DNA from: an uncultured Clostridia bacterium
GTDB taxonomy: Bacteria > Bacillota > Clostridia > Oscillospirales > QAKW01
Assembly (NCBI GenBank): GCA_944387895.1
Contig: CALXGQ010000029.1
Location: 62,001 to 126,000 of the forward strand
Length of the DNA stretch: 64,000 bases
Direction of reading: 5' to 3'
Shown here: piece after piece, positions 41,460-49,577 of the stretch
Layout: each line of letters begins with the position of its first letter
Position numbering within the stretch: the stretch's first letter is position 1
Notes under the pieces: model-generated
Told to the model about the DNA's origin: nothing
Seen by the model: only the letters and a program-made list of their open reading frames with translations
Database searches by the model: none
Program-made: the position numbers and the translations under genes

Positions 41460-42650
41460 ATGGATCTTTCGCAAAAAATGGTGGATCTTGGCAGAAAAAG
41501 CTCAAAGATTCGCGAAATTTTTGAATACAGCAAGCGGCGCAAGGCGGAGATCGGCGCGGAAAATGTTTTTGATTTCAGCATCGGGAATCCCAGCGTTCCG
41601 GCGCCGAAGGCGGTAGAGGAAACCATGCGCCGCCTGCTGGCGGAGCAGGATCCGGTTCTGCTGCACGGCTATACGGCCGCTGCGGGCGATCCGGAGGTAC
41701 GGCGGAAGCTGGCTGCGGCGATCAACCGGGACTACGATGCCGATGCCCGCGGCGAGCTGATGTATCTGACCTGCGGCGCGGCCGCTTCTCTCACCATTTC
41801 CCTCAATGCCCTGGTGGTGCCCGGCGACGAAGTGATCGTTTTTGCGCCGTTTTTTCCGGAATACCGAGTGTTTGCCGAGCAGGCGGGCGCCCGGCTTGTT
41901 GTCGTGCCCAGCCGGCCTGCCGATTTTCAGCCGGATTATGAAGCGCTGGAGCGGAGCGTCACGCCCCGCACCAAAGCGGTGATAATCAATTCTCCCAATA
42001 ATCCCACCGGCGTGATCATCCCCGCTTCCGGGCTTTCGCGCCTTGCGGCGCTGCTGCGCGCCCGGGAGGAGGAATACGGCAAAAGGATTTATCTGATAGC
42101 GGATGAGCCTTACCGCAAGCTTGTCTGGACGGGGGAGGAGGTTCCCTATCCCACCCGTTATTATGACGACACGCTGGTCTGCTATTCCTTCAGCAAGGCC
42201 GCCTCGCTGCCCGGCGAGCGGATCGGGTATATTCTGGTTTCCTCCGCCATGAAAAACGCCGCCGACGTTTATGCCGCCATCTGCGGGGCGGGGCGGGCGC
42301 TGGGCTTCGTCTGTGCGCCGAGCCTTCTTCAGTTCACGATGGCCGAGTGCGCGGATGAAACGGCGGATTTCAGTATTTACCGCAAAAACCGCGATATCCT
42401 GCTCCGGGAGCTGACCCGCATCGGATATGAGGTCATTCCGCCGGACGGAGCGTTTTATCTGTTTATGAAAGCCCTGGAGCCGGACGCCGACGCTTTTTAT
42501 GAACGCGCAAGAAAGTATGAGCTTCTGCTGGTGCCCAGCGACTCCTTCGGCTGCCCCGGATATGTCCGGATCGCCTATTGCGTAACAACCGAGCAGATTC
42601 GCCGGGCAATCCCGGCCTTTGAAAAATTATATGAGGAATATCAAAAATGA
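41460..42650 (+). CDS. PLP-dependent aminotransferase, class I/II (probable aromatic aminotransferase)
   Basis: 396 residues of fold-type I aminotransferase. Seen are DFSIGNPSVPAP, the Asn-Pro-Thr-Gly element NSPNNPTGVII, the cofactor-binding IADEPYRKLV and the PLP lysine in CYSFSKAASLPGERIGY. As the first gene of the aromatic operon it probably transaminates phenylpyruvate and hydroxyphenylpyruvate; the family alone would also allow aspartate. The start is ATG 41460 with GGGAGGAG upstream; earlier in-frame ATGs fall in the attenuator. It overlaps the next gene by 4 nt. Confidence 0.9.
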   Translation: MDLSQKMVDLGRKSSKIREIFEYSKRRKAEIGAENVFDFSIGNPSVPAPKAVEETMRRLLAEQDPVLLHGYTAAAGDPEVRRKLAAAINRDYDADARGELMYLTCGAAASLTISLNALVVPGDEVIVFAPFFPEYRVFAEQAGARLVVVPSRPADFQPDYEALERSVTPRTKAVIINSPNNPTGVIIPASGLSRLAALLRAREEEYGKRIYLIADEPYRKLVWTGEEVPYPTRYYDDTLVCYSFSKAASLPGERIGYILVSSAMKNAADVYAAICGAGRALGFVCAPSLLQFTMAECADETADFSIYRKNRDILLRELTRIGYEVIPPDGAFYLFMKALEPDADAFYERARKYELLLVPSDSFGCPGYVRIAYCVTTEQIRRAIPAFEKLYEEYQK

Positions 42651-43747
42651 GCAGTTTGGATGAAACAAGAAAGAAAATCAATGAAATAGACCAGCAGATG
42701 GCCGATCTCTTTGCCGCCCGCATGAAGGCGGTAGAGCAGGTGGCGGCCTATAAAAAAGAAATGGGGATGCCCATTTTGGATACCGCCCGGGAAGAAGAGG
42801 TGATCCGGAAAAATGCGCAGTATATGCAGAATGAAGCGCTGAAATCATATTATGTGAATTTTCTGAAATATAATATGACCCTTTCCCGCAGCTATCAGCA
42901 CCGGCTGCTGGAAGGAATGCGGATCGCATACAGCGGCGTTCCCGGCGCGTTTGCCGATATCGCCACGCGCAAAATTTTTCCGGACGGCACCGCCGTGCCC
43001 TATAAGGACTTCAAAACCGCCTATGAGGCGGTGGTCAACGGCGAATGCGACTGCGCGGTTCTCCCGATTGAAAACAGCTATCAGGGCGACGTTTCTCAGG
43101 TGATGGATCTGACGTTTTTCGGCTCCCTGTTCATCAACGGCATTTACGATATGGAGATTGTTCAGAATCTTGTCGGCCTGAGCGGCGCCACGGTGCGCGA
43201 TGTGCGGGAGGTAATCAGTCATCCCCAGGGTCTGGGGCAGTGCGCCGAATATATCCGGGAGCACGATCTGGAAACCCATGAGGTCTCCAATACGGCGGTT
43301 GCTGCCAAGCAGGTGGCGCGGGAGGGGCGCAAGGAACTGGCCGCCATCGCCAGCGCGGAAACAGCGGAGCTTTACGGTCTGAAGGTGCTGGATAAAAGCA
43401 TCAATGCCAGCAGTATCAATACGACCCGCTTCGCCGTCTTTTCCCGGTTTGCCAACAGAAATCCCCGGAGCGACAGCTATTTTGTCATGACCTTTACGGT
43501 AAAAAACGAAGCGGGCAGCCTCGGCAGGGCCATTTCTGCCATCGGCGACGCTGGATTCAATCTGCACGCGCTGAAGAGCCGTCCCAGCAAGGATCTGATC
43601 TGGGAATACTACTTCTTTGCGGAAGGGGAGGGCAATATCAACACCCCGGCAGGAGAGCAGATGCTGACCGCTCTGAAAAAGCATTGCAGCACCTTCAAGG
43701 TGGTCGGCTCGTTTGAAAAAGAGAAGAAGCTGGAGAAAACCATATGA
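42647..43747 (+). CDS. pheA: Bifunctional chorismate mutase / prephenate dehydratase
   Basis: 366 residues. An AroQ-type chorismate mutase domain (about 1-85: LDETRKKINEIDQQMADLFAARMKAVEQVAAYKKE) is followed by prephenate dehydratase (about 90-270, with GVPGAFADIATRKIF, LPIENSYQGDV and the catalytic SINTTRFAVF). A C-terminal ACT domain (about 280-360: EAGSLGRAISAIGDAGFNLHALKSRP) is the likely Phe feedback site. It converts chorismate to phenylpyruvate. It overlaps its neighbours by 4 nt on both sides. Confidence 0.95.
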   Translation: MSSLDETRKKINEIDQQMADLFAARMKAVEQVAAYKKEMGMPILDTAREEEVIRKNAQYMQNEALKSYYVNFLKYNMTLSRSYQHRLLEGMRIAYSGVPGAFADIATRKIFPDGTAVPYKDFKTAYEAVVNGECDCAVLPIENSYQGDVSQVMDLTFFGSLFINGIYDMEIVQNLVGLSGATVRDVREVISHPQGLGQCAEYIREHDLETHEVSNTAVAAKQVAREGRKELAAIASAETAELYGLKVLDKSINASSINTTRFAVFSRFANRNPRSDSYFVMTFTVKNEAGSLGRAISAIGDAGFNLHALKSRPSKDLIWEYYFFAEGEGNINTPAGEQMLTALKKHCSTFKVVGSFEKEKKLEKTI

Positions 43748-44754
43748 ATATTCCGATGAATTTAGGCCCGGAGAGCTATGATATTCGGCTGGAACGCGGC
43801 GCGCTGGGCAAAGTGCAGGAAATTTTTCGATTGAACCGCAGGGTGCTGATCGTTACCGACAGCGGCGTTCCGGCCGCCTATGCCGAAACGGTGGCCGCCC
43901 AGTGCGGCGCGCCCTATATCGCGGTATTTCCTCAGGGCGAGCAGCATAAAAATATGGAAACCTATCAGGCGCTTCTTTCCCGCCTGGTGCAGGAGGGCTT
44001 TTCCCGCACCGACTGCGTGGTGGCGGTGGGGGGCGGCGTTGCCGGAGATATGGCCGGCTTTGCGGCGGCCTCTTATATGCGCGGAATTGATTTTTATAAT
44101 ATCCCTACCACGCTGCTGTCGCAGGTGGATTCCTCCATCGGTGGAAAGGTGGGGATTGATTTTCAGGGCTATAAAAATATCGTCGGCGCCTTTTATCAGC
44201 CCAAGGGCGTCCTGATCGATCCGGAGGTTTTGAAAACCCTGCCCGCCCGGCAGCTGGCCAACGGCCTGGCGGAATCCATCAAAATGGCCGCGACCAATGA
44301 TCCGGCGCTTTTTTTGCGGATGGAGCGGGAGGATATTCCGGCCAATTTGGACGCGATCATCGAGGGCTCTCTCCGGATCAAAAAATATGTGGTGGAGCAG
44401 GACGCAAAAGAAACCGGCCTGCGCCGGGTTCTGAATTTTGGGCATACCGTCGGCCACGCCATCGAAACCGTTTCCGGGCTATCCGGCTTATATCACGGGG
44501 AGTGCGTGGCGCTGGGGATGCTGATCATGGCTGAGCCGGAGCCGCGGGAACGGATCCGGGCGGTATTGGAAAAGGTCGGCCTGCCGACATCTTATTGCTA
44601 TGACCGCGCCGCAGTGATCGACGCCATGATGCTGGATAAGAAGGTGGACGGCGATCATATCACGGTGGTCACCCTGCCGGAAATCGGGCGTTACCGGCTG
44701 GAAAGAATCACGCTGGAAGCGCTGAAAGCGCGGATGGAAGAGGTGCTGTTATGA
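43744..44754 (+). CDS. aroB: 3-dehydroquinate synthase
   Basis: 336 residues. It cyclises DAHP to 3-dehydroquinate using NAD and a metal ion. Seen are VVAVGGGVAGDMAGFAAASYMRGIDFYNIPTTLLSQVDSSIGGKVGID, KNIVGAFYQPKGVLID, and the metal-binding RRVLNFGHTVGHAIE with YHGECVALGM. It is slightly shorter than the usual 350-360 residues. Second step of the shikimate pathway, ATGA-coupled to pheA and aroC. Confidence 0.97.
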   Translation: MNIPMNLGPESYDIRLERGALGKVQEIFRLNRRVLIVTDSGVPAAYAETVAAQCGAPYIAVFPQGEQHKNMETYQALLSRLVQEGFSRTDCVVAVGGGVAGDMAGFAAASYMRGIDFYNIPTTLLSQVDSSIGGKVGIDFQGYKNIVGAFYQPKGVLIDPEVLKTLPARQLANGLAESIKMAATNDPALFLRMEREDIPANLDAIIEGSLRIKKYVVEQDAKETGLRRVLNFGHTVGHAIETVSGLSGLYHGECVALGMLIMAEPEPRERIRAVLEKVGLPTSYCYDRAAVIDAMMLDKKVDGDHITVVTLPEIGRYRLERITLEALKARMEEVLL

Positions 44755-45848
44755 AGAATACGTTCGGCAATCAAATCGCGCTCACCATTTTTGGGGAAAG
44801 CCACGGAACCGGGATCGGCGTCGTGCTGGACGGTCTTGCGCCCGGGATCCCGGTGGACGAAGGGTTTATCCGCAGCCAGCTGCAAAAGCGCCGTCCTGCC
44901 GGAAAGATCTCCACCGCCCGCCGGGAAGCGGACGAATATGTCATCGAAAGCGGCGTGTTCAACGGTCATACAACGGGAACGCCGGTCTGCATCGTTATCC
45001 CGAATACGGCGCAGCGCTCCGGCGATTATGCGGCCACCCGCAGCAAAGCCCGGCCGGGTCATGCGGATTATACGGCCTATTGCAAGTATCACGGCTTTGA
45101 AGATTACCGCGGCGGCGGGCATTTCAGCGGGCGGATCACCGCCGGTCTGGTGGCGGCGGGGGGGATCCTGATCCCTGCGCTGGCCGCGAAGGGCATCGGG
45201 ATCGCAACGCATATCTCCCGCTGCGCCGGGATCGACGACAGAGCCTTTGAAGATCCGGCGGCGGATACAGTCGCTCTGAATCAGGCGGATTTCCCGGTTC
45301 TTTCTCCGGAAGCCGCGCAGAAAATGCAGGAGGCGATCGAACTTGCAGCGCAGGAAGGGGACAGCGTCGGCGGTATTTTGGAAACCCTGATCACCGGCCT
45401 GCCCGCCGGGCTGGGCGAACCGTGGTTCGATACCGTCGAGGGGATGCTTGCCCACGCCCTTTTCAGTATACCGGCGGTAAAAGGCGTGTCCTTCGGCGAT
45501 GGCTTTGAGCTGGCGGATCAGCGCGGCAGCGCCGCCAACGACCCCTTCCGCCGGGAAAACGGACGAATCATTACAACGAAAAACAGCAACGGCGGAATCA
45601 ACGGCGGGATTACCAATGGGATGCCGTTGCTGATCCGATGCGCCGTCAAGCCGACGCCGTCGATTTACCGGGAACAGCAAACCGTTGATTTTATGACCGG
45701 TGAAAACACCGTTCTTCAGATCAAAGGGCGGCATGACCCCTGCATCGTCCACCGCGCCCGGATCGTGGCGGACAGCATCTGCGCCCTTGTGATCGCCGAT
45801 CTTCTGGCCGGCCGGTTCGGCACGGATTATTTGGGGGGAGAAGAATGA
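44751..45848 (+). CDS. aroC: Chorismate synthase
   Basis: 365 residues. It makes chorismate from EPSP with reduced FMN. Signatures are IFGESHGTGIGVVLDGLAPGIPVD, KARPGHADYTAYCKYHGFEDYRGGGHFSGRIT and the late conserved KPTPSI segment. No NADPH:FMN reductase domain is fused, so it is monofunctional by appearance. The start overlaps the aroB stop by 4 nt and the end overlaps aroE-aroK by 4 nt. Confidence 0.97.
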   Translation: MKNTFGNQIALTIFGESHGTGIGVVLDGLAPGIPVDEGFIRSQLQKRRPAGKISTARREADEYVIESGVFNGHTTGTPVCIVIPNTAQRSGDYAATRSKARPGHADYTAYCKYHGFEDYRGGGHFSGRITAGLVAAGGILIPALAAKGIGIATHISRCAGIDDRAFEDPAADTVALNQADFPVLSPEAAQKMQEAIELAAQEGDSVGGILETLITGLPAGLGEPWFDTVEGMLAHALFSIPAVKGVSFGDGFELADQRGSAANDPFRRENGRIITTKNSNGGINGGITNGMPLLIRCAVKPTPSIYREQQTVDFMTGENTVLQIKGRHDPCIVHRARIVADSICALVIADLLAGRFGTDYLGGEE

Positions 45849-47098
45849 AATACGGCTGTATCGGGGAAAAGCTGGGTCATAGCTTTTCCCGGGAAATCCA
45901 TCAGCGTCTGGCGGATTATACCTATGAGCTGAAGGAGCTTTCACCTGCGGAGCTGCGTCCTTTTATGGAGGAACGCGCTTTTTCGGCGATCAACGTCACC
46001 ATTCCCTATAAGCAGGACGTGATCCCCTATTTGAGCGAGATCAGCCCCCAGGCCGGAGCAATCGGCGCGGTCAATACCATTGTCAACCGCGACGGAGCGC
46101 TTTGCGGCTATAATACGGACTTTTTCGGTATGCGCGCCCTGTTGAACCGCGCCGGCTTCCGGCTGCGCGGAAAAAAGGTTCTGATACTGGGCAGCGGCGG
46201 CACCTCGCGCACCGCCCGGGCGGTGGCGGAGGATCTGGGAGCGGCGGAAACGATTGTTGTTTCCCGTTCCGGCCGGAACGGCGTTCCCTATGAGGAAGCC
46301 CGGAACCTGCATGAGGACGCCCGGTTTCTGATCAATACGACCCCCTGCGGGATGTTCCCGAATCTGCGCGCCGCGCCGCTGGATCCGGCGGACTTTCCGG
46401 CTTTGGAGGGCGTGGCGGACGCCGTTTATAATCCGCTCCGCACGGAACTGGCGCTGCGTGCCCGGGAGCTTGGGATCCCCGCGGTCTGCGGGCTTTATAT
46501 GCTGGTGGCGCAGGCGGCTTATGCGGCTGAATATTTTCTGGATCGGAAAATAGCGCCGGAGAAGATCGAAGAGGTCTATCGCGGGATCTTCCGGGAAAAA
46601 CAAAACCTTGTTCTGACGGGGATGCCCGGCTCCGGAAAAACGACGGTCGGCCAGCGGCTGGCCCGGCAGCTGGGTCGGAAATTTCTGGATACCGACGTGT
46701 TGATTGAAGAGCGTGCCGGACTTCCGCCTGCGGAAATCATTCTGCGGGAGGGGGAGGTGGCCTTCCGGGAATGGGAAAGCACGGTGATCCGGGAAGAGGC
46801 GGCGCCCCTGACCGGATGCGTGATCGCTACCGGCGGCGGGGCGGTTCTTCGGGACGAAAATATCCGGGAGCTGCGCCGCAACGGACGGATTTATTTTATC
46901 GACCGTCCGCCTGAGCTGATCGCCCCAACGAAGGATCGCCCCCTTTCCAGTAGCCGTGAGCAGCTGGAAAAACGCTATCGGGAGCGGTATCCGCGCTATT
47001 GCGAAACCGCCGACTGCAAGATATCTCCGGCGATGGAGATTGAGGCGGTCTGTCAGAAAATCCTGGAGGATATGAACGGTGAAAATACTTGTGATTAA
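45845..47098 (+). CDS. aroE-aroK: Fused shikimate dehydrogenase / shikimate kinase (AroE-AroK)
   Basis: 417 residues. Residues about 1-245 are shikimate dehydrogenase: CIGEKLGHSFSREIH substrate site, catalytic Lys in NVTIPYKQDVI, GAVNTIVNRDGALCGYNTDFFG, and the NADP-binding ILGSGGTSRTARAV. Residues about 253-417 are shikimate kinase: Walker A GMPGSGKTTVG near residue 258, FLDTDVLIEERAG, VIATGGGAVL and the lid region DRPLSSSREQLEKRYRERYPRY. The two consecutive pathway steps, 3-dehydroshikimate to shikimate to shikimate-3-phosphate, lie on one chain. The frame is continuous, so this is a true fusion. It overlaps aroQ by 20 nt. Confidence 0.95.
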   Translation: MKYGCIGEKLGHSFSREIHQRLADYTYELKELSPAELRPFMEERAFSAINVTIPYKQDVIPYLSEISPQAGAIGAVNTIVNRDGALCGYNTDFFGMRALLNRAGFRLRGKKVLILGSGGTSRTARAVAEDLGAAETIVVSRSGRNGVPYEEARNLHEDARFLINTTPCGMFPNLRAAPLDPADFPALEGVADAVYNPLRTELALRARELGIPAVCGLYMLVAQAAYAAEYFLDRKIAPEKIEEVYRGIFREKQNLVLTGMPGSGKTTVGQRLARQLGRKFLDTDVLIEERAGLPPAEIILREGEVAFREWESTVIREEAAPLTGCVIATGGGAVLRDENIRELRRNGRIYFIDRPPELIAPTKDRPLSSSREQLEKRYRERYPRYCETADCKISPAMEIEAVCQKILEDMNGENTCD

Positions 47099-47516
47099 CG
47101 GCCCGAATCTGAATCTGCTGGGCGTGCGGGAGCCGGGCATCTACGGCAGGGAAACCTATGACTCCCTGCTGGAAAAAATCACCGCCCACTGCACCGCCTG
47201 CGGCGTTGAGGTGGAGTTTTATCAGTCCAACCACGAGGGCGGGCTGGTGGACGCCATTCAGGGCGCGCTGGGAACGGCCGACGGCATTGTCATCAATCCT
47301 GGCGCCTACACCCATACCAGCATTGCCATTCTGGACGCCGCCAAGGCGGTCGCTCTGCCGATGGTGGAGGTGCATATCTCCGACGTCCGCAAGCGGGAGC
47401 CCTTCCGCAGCGTCAGCTATATCCGCTCCGCCTGCCTGAAAAGCATCGTCGGCCACGGGACGGACGGCTATCTGGAGGCCATCGATTTTTTATTGGAGAA
47501 TGCAGATGAAGGTTGA
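47079..47516 (+). CDS. aroQ: Type II 3-dehydroquinate dehydratase
   Basis: 145 residues of flavodoxin-like dodecameric type II enzyme. Seen are ILVINGPNLNLLGVREPGIYG (with the catalytic Tyr), EFYQSNHEGGLVDAIQ, INPGAYTHTSIAILDA and VEVHISDVRKREPFR. It dehydrates 3-dehydroquinate to 3-dehydroshikimate. The start is GTG 47079, inside the end of aroE-aroK, with GGAGG upstream. It overlaps aroA by 11 nt. Confidence 0.96.
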   Translation: MKILVINGPNLNLLGVREPGIYGRETYDSLLEKITAHCTACGVEVEFYQSNHEGGLVDAIQGALGTADGIVINPGAYTHTSIAILDAAKAVALPMVEVHISDVRKREPFRSVSYIRSACLKSIVGHGTDGYLEAIDFLLENADEG

Positions 47517-48714
47517 GATTTTTCCCGGCACCGCCCGGGGCGTTGTGGCTGCGCCTCCTTCCAAAAGCATGGCGCATCGCTATCTGATTGCGGCGGCTCT
47601 TGCGGAAGGGAAGAGCGCGGTGCACGGCGTTGCCTATTCAGAGGATATCCTGGCTACCATCGACTGCCTGCGCGCCCTCGGGGTTGCGGTCGTCTGCGAG
47701 GGGGATACCGTTTTTGTTACCGGAGGCGTTCCGCTGCGGGCAAGCCGCCCCCTTCTTTGCAGGGAAAGCGGCAGCACCCTGCGGTTTATGCTCCCTCTTT
47801 GCCTCCTCTCCGGCACGCCCGCTATCTTGCGGGGAAGCAGACGATTGCTGGAACGTCCGCTCACCGTTTATGAAGAGCTTTGCGCTGTAAAGGGTTTTTC
47901 CTTTACACGCGATGCCGATGCCGTAGCGGTCTGCGGACGGCTGAGCAGGGGGGACTATACGGTCGACGGCGGCGTCAGCAGCCAGTTTATCAGCGGCCTG
48001 ATTTTTGCGCTGATTGCCTGCGGCGGAGAAAGCCGGATCCGGCTGACCGGAAAGGTCGAAAGCCGCTCCTATATAGACCTCACGCTCTGTGCTTTGCGGG
48101 AATTTGGATTTCCTGCCCGCTGGGCGGGGGAGGCGGAGCTTGAAGTAGGCGGTGCGCCCGGCGCGGCGCGGGATTGCGTTGTGGAGGGGGATTATTCCAA
48201 TGCCGCTGTTTTTGAGGCGTTGAATCTGCTGGGCGGCGCGGTGGAAGTCACCGGGCTGCGTTCCGATTCCCTTCAGGGCGACCGGGTCTATCGGGATTAT
48301 TTCAAGGCGCTTTCCGCCGGAAGCCCGGTTCTTTCTCTGGCAGACTGCCCGGATCTCGGCCCGGTTCTTTTTGCGGCGGCGGCCGCATTGCAGGGCGGGA
48401 CTTTCACCGATACCGCGCGGCTGAAGATCAAGGAAAGCGACCGGGGCGCCGCTATGGCGGCGGAGCTGCTGAAATGCGGCGTAAAGCTGGAGCTGGAGGA
48501 AAACCGGATCGTGGTGCCCGGAGGGGAACTTTTGCCGCCGGACCGGCCGTTTTCCAGCCACAATGATCATCGGATCGTGATGGCGGCGGCGCTGCTTGCA
48601 ACGCGCACCGGCGGCATCATTGAGGACGCCGGCGCGGTAGCGAAAAGCATGCCGGATTTTTTTGAAAAGCTATCTTCCCTGGGAATTGAGGTTCAAAAAG
48701 ATGAAGTTGAATAA
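47506..48714 (+). CDS. aroA: 3-phosphoshikimate 1-carboxyvinyltransferase (EPSP synthase)
   Basis: 402 residues with two-domain inside-out barrel. It joins PEP to shikimate-3-phosphate. Seen are PPSKSMAHRYLIAAALAEG, CRESGSTLRFMLPL, the active-site region SSQFISGLIFALI, ARLKIKESDRGAAMAAEL and SSHNDHRIVMAAALLA. It is shorter than the usual 425-430 residues because of compact loops, but no motif is missing. I chose ATG 47506 (MKVEIFPG, GGAG 9 nt upstream) over ATG 47500. Confidence 0.96.
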   Translation: MKVEIFPGTARGVVAAPPSKSMAHRYLIAAALAEGKSAVHGVAYSEDILATIDCLRALGVAVVCEGDTVFVTGGVPLRASRPLLCRESGSTLRFMLPLCLLSGTPAILRGSRRLLERPLTVYEELCAVKGFSFTRDADAVAVCGRLSRGDYTVDGGVSSQFISGLIFALIACGGESRIRLTGKVESRSYIDLTLCALREFGFPARWAGEAELEVGGAPGAARDCVVEGDYSNAAVFEALNLLGGAVEVTGLRSDSLQGDRVYRDYFKALSAGSPVLSLADCPDLGPVLFAAAAALQGGTFTDTARLKIKESDRGAAMAAELLKCGVKLELEENRIVVPGGELLPPDRPFSSHNDHRIVMAAALLATRTGGIIEDAGAVAKSMPDFFEKLSSLGIEVQKDEVE

Positions 48715-49561
48715 AAATGCAAATACCCATATCCTGATTGTCGGTCTTGGTCTTTTGGGCGGAAGCTATGCCCTTGCGCTGAAGAAGAAGGGCTATCACG
48801 TGGAGGCGATCACCCGCAGGCAATCCACGATCGACTACGCGCTGGAGCACGGCATGATCGACGCCGGCGCGGCGGTAGTGGATCCGGCGATGGTGGCCCG
48901 GGCGGAGCTGATCGTTTTTGCGCTGTATCCCCATGTGTTTCTGGATTGGATCCGGGAATACCAGAACCTTTTCACGCCCGGCACGATTTTGACGGATGTT
49001 ACCGGCGTGAAGGGCAGCGTGGTATATGAGATCCAGGATATGCTGCGGGAGGACGTGGAATTTATCGCCGCGCATCCGATGGCGGGGAAAGAGGTATATG
49101 GGATCGAGAACAGCGACGATCGCATCTTCCAAAATGCGAACTACATCGTGGTGCCCACGGAAAAGAACACGGAGGACGCGATTGCGCTTTGCGAAGAGCT
49201 GGGGCATGAACTGGGCTTTCGATCGATCTCCCGCCTTTCGCCGGAAATGCATGATGAAATGATCGCGTATCTTTCCCAGCTGACCCACTGCATCGCCGTC
49301 AGCCTGATGTGCTGCCATGATAACGAGCATCTGGTGGAATATACCGGCGATTCCTTTCGGGATCTGACGCGGATCGCCAAAATCAACGACGCCATGTGGA
49401 GCGAGCTGTTCTTTATGAATAAAAAAGAGCTGCTGGCGCAGATGGATCTGTTTATGAATAAGTTCAGGGAACTGCGCGATAGTCTGGAGCAGGGAAGAGC
49501 CGAGGATATGCGCGCAATGATGCGGCTTTCCACCGAACGCCGCAAGCTTTTTGACAAATAA
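48701..49561 (+). CDS. tyrA: Prephenate dehydrogenase
   Basis: 286 residues. The N-terminal NAD-binding domain has ILIVGLGLLGGSYALALKKKGY, and the all-alpha dehydrogenase domain has AAHPMAGKEVYGIENSD, HDEMIAYLSQLTHCIAVSL and GDSFRDLTRIAKINDAMWSELFF. It converts prephenate to 4-hydroxyphenylpyruvate. There is no fused mutase and no ACT domain, so Tyr feedback is not obvious. The start is ATG 48701, with GAGG 9 nt upstream, overlapping aroA by 14 nt. Confidence 0.95.
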   Translation: MKLNKNANTHILIVGLGLLGGSYALALKKKGYHVEAITRRQSTIDYALEHGMIDAGAAVVDPAMVARAELIVFALYPHVFLDWIREYQNLFTPGTILTDVTGVKGSVVYEIQDMLREDVEFIAAHPMAGKEVYGIENSDDRIFQNANYIVVPTEKNTEDAIALCEELGHELGFRSISRLSPEMHDEMIAYLSQLTHCIAVSLMCCHDNEHLVEYTGDSFRDLTRIAKINDAMWSELFFMNKKELLAQMDLFMNKFRELRDSLEQGRAEDMRAMMRLSTERRKLFDK

Positions 49562-49577
49562 AGGAGAGCATACGGAT

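Noticed and set aside
41227-41460. A T-box for the aromatic operon
   Set aside because: The leader lacks the AGGGTGGNACCGCG-type antiterminator element that is plain in front of pheS.
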